This document shows, piece after piece, positions 35,501-47,500 of a stretch of DNA of 64,000 nucleotides (position 1 is the stretch's first letter; every line of letters begins with the position of its first letter). The position numbers were made by a program, and so were the translations under genes. Below the pieces are notes generated by a model. The model saw only the letters and a list, made by a program, of their open reading frames with translations. It had not been told where the DNA came from and searched no databases. This DNA is from Atherinomorus stipes (taxonomy: Eukaryota > Chordata > Actinopteri > Atheriniformes > Atherinidae). The stretch lies in assembly GCA_023101725.1 (NCBI GenBank), contig JALJCO010009074.1:1-64000 (forward strand), written 5' to 3'.

Positions 35501-38500
35501 TTATTTATTAAAGGTGCCATGACATCAAATTTCACTTTCCTGGGGTTTTGGGGGTATAATATGATCTGTTGTGCACTGATGAGGCCATGTGAATGTCCAG
35601 AGTGAGTATCAAAGTTCCTGTTTATGGTCTGTCAGCTTTACTTTTTTGTTCAAAAACGGCTGAATCAGACAGCAGCTTATCATTCTATGTAATTCAGTTG
35701 CTCCAATTACAGCACACTATCAAGCAAACAGCACCCCCCTCTCTCCTAATGGTCTATGCTTAACGGTAGGGCTGGGCGATATACTGGTATGACGAGGTAG
35801 ATATGATATTTACATGAGAGAGATATGATATTTACATATACCGTTATATCTCGGTATGTTTTGGTTTTATTTTTTGGTAATGACCCGGCTGCACCTGACA
35901 AACTCCGACAAAAAACGGAAGTCTGAAACATCTGCGTGGTGATTGTGCTCTGCTCCTCTCTCCCTCTCTGCCTGAGCACAGCTGTCTGCTTGTGCCCCTC
36001 CCCTCACAGAGAGCAATGTGCTCTCTGCACACCCCCTCCCTCGCCCCCTCCTCAATCCCCGCTTGCACACAGCTGCAGCATGAGAGAACTGACAGACGCA
36101 ACGGCGAGCTGTGACTTTTTACAAAGCAAAATAACACTACACCTTTAAACGTCCTCACAGAAACACGCTGTTAGGGTGCATTAAGGAGAGCGGTTTTATA
36201 TGCGCTAGTTTTAGCGACCATGTTAGCATTTTAATACCATGTAAGTTGCTTCTTTGTGAGATAAACAGAGATAAATGCAACTTAGTTAGTGCCACCGTCC
36301 TCTGTCATCTAATATAAGACCAGCATGCAACGTTTTAACACCGTATAAGTTGCCTCTTTAGGAGATAAACAGAGGAATATGCAACTTTTAACATCATTGG
36401 CCACTATTAATATGAGACTATTATCCAGTGTCTGACTCCACTTCATGCAGGTTTTACTGGAACTCATTAATTTAGTAGTTAATGTTTTCATTAAACTAAT
36501 TTTTAAAAGGCTCCAGCTTATAGTAATTCTGTGTTTAGATGTTTTAAAAGCTGCTACTTTGCAATCTACAGTCTGCACGTTCTTATTTTATATACATGTT
36601 GGATACTAGCCGATTTCAGCCAGTATTGGATATCAGCTTATATATCGGATGTTTTTTATTTATTTTTTTATTTTTTTTCGTTGTTGTTGTGTTGTTTTTT
36701 TTTTCAGACCCCAATATCAGTATCAGCATCTGCCCCAAAAATCCCACACTGGTTGGGCTCTCGTTTAGATACTAAAAAACAGGTGCTTGATATGAAATGA
36801 AACATTCAGACAAATTAGGATAAAAATACCGCGATATATCGTATACCGTCATCTAAAAACAAAATATCGTGATATGATATTTGGTCCATATCGCCCAGCC
36901 CTACTCAACGGTCTCCGCTTTGCTCTCCCCCTCCCTGTATGATTCAACTGCATGAGTGGAGCTGAGTAGGCTAACTTCTGTGCAGTCAGGTCTGGGTTTT
37001 CAAACAAATGGATATAAAAGAAAACTTCTGAGAAACTGAGGGGGGGGGCAAAAACCTTGTATTACCTGTAAATTTTTTTTTTTTTAAATTGTTTTTTTTT
37101 TAAAAAAAAATTATTTTTAAGGGCCTATTTTTAAAATTAGCTTTAAAAAATCCTACAAAAAAATTTAAAAAAGAATAAAAAAAGGGAAGAAATAAAAAGA
37201 AAATGGTTGAAATAAATTAGTTTGAGAGGGGGGGAAAAAAAAAATGGGGGGGGGGGGGATGGAAAAAAAAAAAGAACTCTTGGCCCAAGGACTGCTTTTC
37301 TGTGCCCTGTTGTTAAAAGTCTTGGGTGACCATGGATAACTCTCTAAAGCTAGACAAGCAAATCAGTTCAGTGGTGAAAAGTGTATTTTTTCATCTTTGA
37401 ATTCTATGGGAAATCAAGTCCTACCTGCCGAGTCACGATTTCCAGAAAGTTATTCATTTGCTGATCATGTCTTGACTTTATAATTGCAATTCACTATATT
37501 TTGGTCTGAACAAAACATGAGTGCCCACGAGGAGAAAGCGCTGGAAGTAGGGGTGTAACAATTCATCTAGTCCATCGATGGATCGACTTATATTCCCGTG
37601 ATCAAACCTCATCAATCTGCGCTCAACTGTTACTGAAAACAACACATACTAGTCTAAGATCATTTGAAAAGATAATGAAATGAAAATATGAAAAACGAAG
37701 AGATGTTGTTTGGACTTTACTTTCATGTTTAAGTTGGAATATTTTTATGTAAAAAAAGCAGCAACTACTGTTAGAATATTTTTTTAAGTTACTGTTCTTT
37801 AATTAAAAAATGGTTAATTATTGAAAATAATACCTGTAAAGATTAACCTACTGTTGATTCAATCTGAAGTATTGGTTGAACTTAAAACAAAATGTGAATG
37901 CATTCGCTATTAATTCTTATTTACATGTTTGTTTATGCCCATATTTATTTCATTTATACCTGAGTCCTTTCAAAGAAACATCAATAATCTGGGAAACTTC
38001 ACCTGCACTGTCCAGTATGCCGGTATTTATTTCACAGTCACACTGGTTACTTTTTTGGATAAAGATGCACTGTATCAATTTTAAGTCACTGAATTGTTTT
38101 GGATCGTATTGCTCTAAATGAACCAATATCATCCATGAATCGAATAGGAAACCATGAATCGTGATATGAGTTTAATGGTTTTTAAAATAAATTGTTAGCT
38201 GGGAACATCTTACCCCTGTCCGTGCCGATCTCTACTGGCTTCCTGCTTCTTTTCAGATCCGATTTTATTAATTAAATGGTTTGGCCCCTCCATATTTGTC
38301 TGAGCTTTTAAGCAGACTTGCTCCTGTGAGGTCACTGAGATCCTCCTCTCAGTTGCTCCTTTCCAGAGGGGATAGAGCATTTTCTGTGTTTGTCCCTAAA
38401 TTGCGTATCGGGGTCCCTCTGGCAGTCCGGTCTGCTCAGTCAGTCCCAGAGTTTAAATCCTTGCTACTTCTTAGCTCTGGCCTTTGGTTCTTGGTCCAGC

Positions 38501-41500
38501 TTTCACTCTCTGCTGAGTCTTTAATTTTTGCTTTATTCTTTTATTTATGATTGGGGGGATATAATTAAAAATATAATATATTAAAGAATGAGCATCCAAA
38601 AAGAATAATGTGTTTTTTTTTTTAAAACTGGGTTATTTTGGAATATTTTTAGAAAATCAAAAAAAAACATTCAGATTTATATTTTTTGTTTTAATCCAGT
38701 TGTTTTGAGTTATGTTTTTAAATGATTTCATCTGCTTTTTTGTTAATTTGTTCAGCACTTTGGGGAAATCATTGTTTGTTAACGTGCTAAATGAATAACC
38801 TTGAACTTTAACTTGAATTTTTAGCTTTTTTTTTTAAAGAAAAAAAAAAAGACGAGGTGTAACATGGTGTGTTATTGTTTGTCAGAGGGATTATTTACCT
38901 AGGAAAAAATTAGATTTTATTATGTCTTGATAAGAAAAGAAAAAAACAAGGTTTTAAGCATTTCTGTTGTGTCCCGTGCGCACTTTTTGCAGCTCTGCCT
39001 TACAACTTCTTTCTGCTTGATAAATGACTTTTTCTCTTGTAAAAACAGGAAAAATCTACATTGGAAACAAAAGGGAGATAGCAGAAAGCAGAATCTCAGA
39101 ACTCAACATATACATGAAGGTAATCATATTTCATTTTTATGCAAAGTGCATTTTACTTTTGTTTTTGCACAAAGGGACGAGTTGTTGGCACATTTGCAAT
39201 CTCCTGCAGCGTGCCGTGCACTAGCCTACATCTTAGTGGGCTGAACAATGCTGTAGGAGGATAAGCACTGACTCGGATATTTCAGCAGTAGTTTGGAGAT
39301 GGAGCTCAACATGTAGGCGTTGCTGCTCTCTTCTCTTTGCTCTGCCCTGTGCCCACATCATGTCTGACTGACTACAGTTGTGGGACTTTTGACATATTTC
39401 ACTGTTGCTCCATCGCTAAAAACACGATCAGGTTCTCTTTCTCCCACTCACTCACTTCTCTTTTCTGCTTTACTCTTTTTTTTTCCTGCAACCTACGTGG
39501 CTCTCACTTTGCCACACTTTATCGCCTTTGCTCCTCGTACACTTGTAATACTTCTCGGTTCACCTGCTCTCCTTTTTACTCATCCTTGTAGCTTGACTCT
39601 CCCACCACCCTTGTTCTCCTCATCCATCAAACTTTACACACCTCTAATTATTTTCTGACATCTGTTATTATCCACCTGGATATACCCCCCCCCCCCCCCC
39701 CCATTTTTTCCCATCATTCCTCCATCTCCACCATTCATCCCTCTCTTCCACTTCAAACACCCCTTTGTCTTTCATCACAGTCTGTTTTGCTGCATTCCTC
39801 CAGCACATTTTCCTCATTCTCCTCTTTCCCTTTCAGAGGCTGCTCGGGCTTCCAACATGGCTGCTGCTTGATGAAGCTCTCAGGATGTTTTTCTATCAGA
39901 CGGAGCAGGACAGTCAGCACCAACCACGAGCCCTTAGACGTCTCCGCCCACCTACCCGCAAAGTGTAAGCCCCACACCTTTTTTCTGCACTGAAGTCCAC
40001 TTGCCAAACAACGCGACTGACTCCTTCATTGCCATAGGTACTTTCCTTCCAGTTATTGCTCCCAGGGTCAACTTTTCAGACCACTACCAGAGGACATGAC
40101 ATGTATCTATCTTGCATATATTTCTTCTAAAGGGATTTTAAATGATGCTTTTATTCTTTTACTTTTTATTCTTCTTTTATTCTGCACCCCACTGTGATGC
40201 TTTTAATGTTTGATGTAAAGCACTTTGAATACGCATGAAGTGGCTCACATAAACTTGCCTTACCTATCTTGCCTATCACAGTTCCCACAAACCTGAGGGT
40301 AGGGTCACATGGACACTTGTCATGATTAAAATGACAAAAATCCGGAACAGTTGTCTGAACGGAACGGTTGGAAGAGGCCGTCTGCACGATTGGAAAGTCT
40401 GGAACGCTTGAGGCAAGGGGGGAGACGGGGGAAAAGGGGTGGTGTTGGGCTCCCTGCTGACACTTCTCCCGAAGTAGACATCCTCTCATGCACACCGATG
40501 ACACACACAGGACACGTTCATGAACTTCATGCTGGCTTTCTCTCAGTCAGCATGCTCTGCTGCACTGATGACGGGCCGTTCTTTATTTGAAGGTGACATG
40601 ACATCAATCCACTGTTCTGGGGTTTGGGGGGTGTAATATGATCTGCTGTGCACTGATGAGGCCATGTGAGTGTCCAGAGTGAGAATCAAAGTTCCTGTTT
40701 ATGGTCTGTCAGCTTTGTTTCTCCGTTCAAAAACAGTTGATTTAGACAGATGCTTATCATTCTACGTAGTTCTGTCATTCTACGTAATTCAATTGCTCCA
40801 ATTAGAGCACACTATCAAGCAAACAGCCCCCACCCTTGACCTACTTCCTCTAAATAAGGTTATAGCCAAATAAGGTGTAGCCAATCAAAATTAAATCAAC
40901 TTGGTCTCCGGGTAAAGCTGCATATCATTACCGCACCCAACTCTTTTACTGAGGAGAGGAGGTCTAGCGTGCCAAAACAATCCCCCGCTGTAAAAAGTGC
41001 AGTTTTTTTTTCTTTGGAGAACTAACATATGCAGCAATGTCAACTACATGAACTAGTTTTTACTGCTATGTCATCATTCCTTTAAACATTTAACAAAGAA
41101 CATCAACACAAATGTCAACTACGATGCATGTACGTGCATAAATTGTCTATTAGTGACAGACATCGCACTCGAACAGGTGGTAATGCCACCAGCTCAATAC
41201 GGAGTTCTGCCGTCTCTTTCTTTTTGCATCATGGCGTGATGACGACGGTTTCGTCTTCAAAACGTTTATGAAACAACCATGAGACCGTGCAGAGTTGTCG
41301 GACCCCTGCTGCGAGAATCCAGATCGTTCAAGTCTAGTTCGTTTGAGGAAACTCATGAGACCGTGCCCTGACACTGAGACAGAAAAAGTCCATTATTTTT
41401 GACTGGACTGCAGGGCTGTACCACACATGCTTAAGGTGTGGTACAGCCAGGGGTCGCGTTAACGGAATATTTTCCGTCATTGACGTTTTTTAAACGGTGA

Positions 41501-44500
41501 CAGAAAAATCTGAAGGCCGTCAGTCATTTTGACAGATTACAATTTACACTCCTGACCACTAGATGGCGAGTTGGCATATTGTCTCTCTTGATGCATGGCC
41601 TGTTGGGTTCACTCAGAAAAATGTCATGGCAGCTGAGTGTCTGAAGCTTCTTCAAAAAGCCCAATAATGAAGATAGTGTTGACAAAAGAGGTGAAAAAGG
41701 AAGACTGATGCAGTGGAAGATGAGGGACAAAAAAGTAATCATTCTTCGGCACCAACTGAGCAACCAAGCATTTAATGGAAAAACGCGACCGAATATGTCA
41801 TTATTATATGTATATATTTTAAGTAAAGTGACGGGTAAGAAATAGATTATGACTGGATTTTTATGACCCTGTCAGTCAAAATGACGGACAACGAAAAAGT
41901 CTGGCGCAACCTCTGGGTACAGCCAAGGTGCAAACGGCGGATAATTGAAACTGAGAGTGAAACACTGTGGTCCCTAAAAATGTGTTTTTAAAATTTATAG
42001 ACTGGTTTCACAGCCAGAACTATGTCTAGTTTATGTCTAGTTTCCATGAAGGACTTCCAGTTAACGCGGTTACAAGGTATTTTAGACTGAGGACATGCGC
42101 AAATTAACAACACACATTTGAAGAACTCCCGAACTCATTGAAAAATGGATATTGTGAAACCCAAAAAATGGTTCTCGGACATATCGTGCCATATGTGGTT
42201 GCAGCAGCTTGGGAAAACAAATAAATATGTACATTGTAATAGGGCTGGGCGATAAACCGAAAATTTACAGACACTGAAATTCACAACGATAACTGATGTC
42301 ATATTCCCCATGTCAGTATATACACTGTGCGGCCTCTTTAAGAAAGCCGGTAGTGGAATTGGCATGCAGGACTTCTTTGTTCTCACAAACTTGACGTAGT
42401 TTCTTATCATGTGACATTGCTGCACTGCAGCTGTGTTTTTCATCATCTTCATCTTTTGTACATAACAGTGAAGAGCATATGTCTGTAAATGATCTGTGAC
42501 ATTTATTTGATGTCAGTGTAAAGTGATAAACGTTTGAAGTTGTGTTGTTTATGTTGAACGTTTGGACAACAGTAGCAATGCTAATTGCATTAGCCTGTCT
42601 ATGGGCAACTCATCGCTGTTTTTTTCATGGACACACAAAGTAATATTTGCTTATATGTAAATAAGAATACCATGGTCCTTTTCCATTGCAGCTGCACAGG
42701 GCACGATACAGCACAGTACAGCACCACACGCTAAAGACGGCCAGGACGGTTTTTGTTTCCACGCAGGAGAAGCAGTAGTCTACCACCTGGAGGTGGGTGG
42801 AGTAGAAGCGGTCGAGCGCGCCATGACGTCACTGCCGTGCCATGCGGTGGGCAGTAAAATAAAAACAACAATGGAGGCATTGGATGATATTGAGGTGTTA
42901 CTGCTGTTGTTGTTTTCTCTGTGGCTTGTAGTCACCGAAAACAGAGCCAGATATTTTTAGAAGAGGCGAGGCGAAACACGTATGACGACAATTTCCTTTG
43001 ACCAATCAGTGGAGAGCCGTCAGGTATGTCACGTTTTGTGTAGGTTCAGCACAGTTAAAGCTAGCTCTGAAATGGGTGCAAAAAATCATAATGGCTCGTG
43101 ACAGGTTTTCCGGGAGGAAACATGAATAAAGCGGGCCGTGCTGTGTGGAAGGGTTACGAAAATGGGCTGTGGAAAAGGCCCATAAGTCAGTAAAGTTCTC
43201 TGTATCTTCCATAACCACCACCCAAGACTTTTGACAGGAACATTCAGACATTGGCTTGGTTGAACATCCGTCTTCATAGATACTAAACTGCTGTGTTTGT
43301 GTCGGCTATCAACAGCCGACTGTGTCACTAAGTAAGTCTATGGCGTTCCTGTTTATCACCATGGCATCAAAAAGGAATGAAAATATTTAAAAAATAAAAT
43401 TAAAACATAAAAGGAAAAAAAAGTGCTAGTTGTACCATTTGGCCAATTCATCATATTATCCTCCCAGTTCAATGTGGTAGCAGGTGAGGAAGTATTGTAA
43501 CACCTTCATTTAGAAGAAATAAATGAGAATGTTACCATTTTAGAGACTTCACTATTCAATGTAAATAAAAGCAGATCTTACTCAACCTGAAATGCTCAAA
43601 CTAGAAATGTCCATGAAACTTGTCTATATCAGGCTCATAGTGTCGCATTTTTTGGATGCCCATATTAGCATTTTGCTAATATGGAGTGATTTCACCCAAG
43701 ACTGAATAGTATTTTGTCAGACTGAGAAAAATAAAGGAGTTATTGGTGGATATTGGTATTTCTGTTTCTTTGTTCAAGGAAAAATTTACTTTATAATGGG
43801 ATTTTACACTCACTGCCTCAACTGCACCAAGTCGATTTTCATACCAGAGTATTCAAAGTGTTATAAGGTACAGTATGTGAGAATTACTGACATCTAGTAG
43901 TAAAGATGCTTATTGCAAGAAAAGATGTTTTCCTTCAAATGACGTCATATTCTAAGCACTGTAGTGAATGTATGGTGGCTGTTAGTGGCCAAAATTCTCC
44001 CAGACATAAAGATGTTTTAATATGTGAGTGGATCCAGTGGTCTCTGGTGACTATGACTGTACAATGAGTAACTATTTCTTGTGTATTTTAAGGCATTACT
44101 GATCCCAAACAGTCTCTAACTCCCATTATACAAAGCTGGTACAGCTGTTTTAAAGTTTAGTGGCTTCTTACTTCACATGCATTATTTTGTCTATTCAGGG
44201 ACACCGTAGTAAAAATGGTGGAACAAAAATGGCAGCCTCCATGTATGTGCACCACCCAGCAAGAAGATATAAATGACTCATTCTAAGAAAATAAACATAT
44301 AACAGCTATTCCAGTGCAGCAATTACACGTCAATAGAAACACAGTTTTGGATCATATATCACATTTTTCTGCCACTGACCTTTGTTTTTTTACATACTGT
44401 ACCTTTAAAGTAATAAAATTCCCATAACCAAACGCATTTAACAAGTACTAAAACGGATTCAGTCTACTGTATAAAGTCAGGAATGTGGAGGAAGCAACAA

Positions 44501-47500
44501 CCAAACTGCAGTGGCATGGAGATATCAGCAAAACAATCGGAAGCTTCAGATTACTAGAGCCAGGATGAAGAATAGCATGAATATAATTGGATGTCTGGTA
44601 GTCAGCTGGTAGCCAAACAGCTGATGTGTGAGTCACTGCTGTGCTGGAATGATGCAGTGATTCCTGTCAGAAACTGTCAACAAGACTTCAGTGATCTGTA
44701 CTGCAATGTAACACGAGTCTTCTGTCAGAGCAAGTAACAGTTTTTATTTGACAGATGAATCATTATTGTTTTTATTAGAAAATGTTAAATAGAATCGAAT
44801 ACAGATTTTTAAGAGTATTCCTTTAAACTTCATCCTTGTTGAGTGAGAGCCTGGAAATGAATTCATTAACTTGGAACTGAAACAGAAAAATAAGGATGAT
44901 GCAGAGGTACCGAAAGTATCTGACATATATATGTTCCATATGTTTGAGAACAATACTTAGAGAAATGTGGTAGTTGTGTGAATTAAAACACGTCATGAAA
45001 TATATCATCTGCAGTAGTGTGTTGTCATTGTTGATGGCAAAAACAAGAGCACAGAGCAGTCTTCTCTCAGCTCAGGGACAGGTGATGCTGAAGCATCTTA
45101 GATACTTCATGTGAAGTCAAAATGAGGCTGCCCTGAATGCCCCATTTATCAGAGTGATTCTCTTACATCACAACTCCACGGAGCTAAGCAGTGAAGAAAT
45201 AGTGGAAGCAACACTACATTAAATTTGATATTGAGAAAAATCCATGGAGCCTTATTACCCTTTTTACAGTTTACTTCCTTATTCCTAACGGTTATTCAGA
45301 CTTCTGATTGGCCCATTTTCCTGTGGTAAGGTTACACTGATAGGACATGTGGTAAAGGGGGACTCTCTCAACAGGAAATTATGCAAATGTCTCACTACTT
45401 CCCCTTTTTTCCATCAACCTGGCTTTGAGCTTCTTTACTTAAAGTATCTAAATCCGTTTCTGACTTGTAACATTTAAAGAAACTGATGTTTCCTCTTTCG
45501 AGTATTTCCACATTGATGCTCTCGTAGTCATGGACACCAGTTGTCAACTGAACATACACGAGATAAAGTCAGAAATGAGTTCTTTTAGAAGGCCAGATTT
45601 TATCTCAGAAAAATCTGGCTTGCAGTGAATAAAATGTTAAAGAGGCTCATTTTCTTCCAATTCATAATTATATTTCATACTCACTTAAGCAGACTTCTAT
45701 AATTTATTTATTTTGTTCATAGCTTTTATCTTTGCATGAATACTGTTTCAGTAGTGTGTCAGATACAGTAATCATGTCCTCTTTTCTTCAGAATTTTGCA
45801 TTTGAGGTCTTCCTTGGTATTACAACAATCAAAGTAATCTACATTAAAGGTATGAAAATAAGTGTCAGAGTAATGACTCTACAACAGCATCTTAGATGTA
45901 AAACAACTAACACCAAGAAACTGAAGTTCTTGGAAAGCATGGGTTAGGCTTTTAAAAATTACACAAAGCATCAAATTTACTAGAAAAGTGAAAAAAATAT
46001 TGCGCAACAAAAAAATTTCCAAGAAAGAACAACGTACCAAAACCAGGCAAGGAAGTCTTTATTCAGAGTTAACTAAGAGGCTGCAAGTAAACTCTGGTGA
46101 GAGGAGACTTTAAGGGGCCGGTCACACTTGGCATGGTTGGACTATATCCTGGTAACAAACAGTGGGGGGTAACGGGCTTCATGTTTAAACTGCAGTGTGA
46201 CCGATGGCCGCGGCACGGTGCCCAGGCCCACCTCCTGAGGTGGTCTGCAATGGTTGCTGGCACGGAACGATTGCATTATTCACCCACGTGATGAAAATAT
46301 AATGACGCCGCCTATGTAGAAGCCCTGTCCTTGCTCGAAAATGCGAAGAAGAGGAGAAACAACATGTCTTCAAAAGCATAAGCAGCTCTTGTTGCAGTCT
46401 TTAGCTCAGCAGCTACACAAGCTCGCTATCCGGCAGTAGTCAGAAAACTGTGAAGGTACAAAGCTTTATCAGCATGTTTGGATGGACGTCAAACAACACA
46501 ATTGACTATTAGTGCCACCTGCTGGACTGGAGGAAGCAAGCGCTGTCATCTACGCAAATGCAGTCACATGACATGAGCCCCTTTCAGACTTGCACTGGAA
46601 AGCGGAAATATTGCGGACTCTGTCCTTTATAACACCTGCGTTCAGACATGCGTTCCGTATTTTTACCTCAGAAATGTAGCGGACATGTACCGGCTGGACC
46701 CCATGATATTAGGGCGGAAATGTTGCAGCACGTCGTTTTGGCTGAGCAGACAAGAAAATGTTCCGGACAAAGATTAAAGGAGAGCGGGGCTGTGCTGACT
46801 TTTCCGCAACATTTCCTGATGTCTGAAAGCACCCGGGACGCGATAAGTCCGCAACGAAGTGACATGTTTGAAAAAACGAGTCCGTTTAAAGAGTGGATGA
46901 ACTTTACCGCTCACGTTCCGCAATGCAAGTCTGAAAACGGCTATGGAGGCACACTGGCACATTTCCAAGTTTGCAAGTGTGACCAAAAGCCGTTTGTACA
47001 AGACTTTTGACACCCGGTGAGTTAAAACGGGATTAAAACAATCGTGCCAAGTGTGTCCCTGCCCTGAGTTTTACTTTTTGTTAAGTGCCACAAACCCATT
47101 TCCCTTATAGTCATCATTCCCACAGCTCGACATGTGACAGCATCATGCTGGGAGGATGTTTAAAATGGTCTCATTAGAAAGGATACAAAGCATACTGCTA
47201 ACTCAATGCAAAGGTGGCTTAAGGACATTTAAACGTCTTTTAAACAAAGACGTTTAAATGAAAGAGAGGAGGTGTAGTGCGGTCCCAATAGAGAAAATTC
47301 CCATAGAAGGAAACGTATCCATCGTCTTTTTGCAAAAAATGATTTTTTCCCAAAACCTAAAAGTAGAAATAAAACCATGGTTCTTCAAAAATGACAAATA
47401 TTCTGTAGTAAAAAAAAAAAATACAAGTTGTCTTGTACAAGTTGTTATTCAAAAGGCCATCTGGGTTGAAGGCGTAAAAGCTCTCCTTGGATTGTAAAGG

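Larger units (their letters stand above)
35217..38817 (+). mobile_element. L2/Rex1-like LINE, split by later insertions
   Basis: Three colinear pieces of one reverse transcriptase are visible. 35217-35507 gives [10 protein letters not shown] and then [18 protein letters not shown], where the catalytic YADD box has decayed to LVVD. 37271-37547 gives [20 protein letters not shown]. 38186-38500 gives the C-terminal [20 protein letters not shown] and [12 protein letters not shown]. The 3' end has CAGCACTTTGG and a tail near TGAACTTTAACTTGAA. It is interrupted by a family H element (itself carrying a hAT) and by a second hAT-like element. It is a dead copy. Confidence 0.78.
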
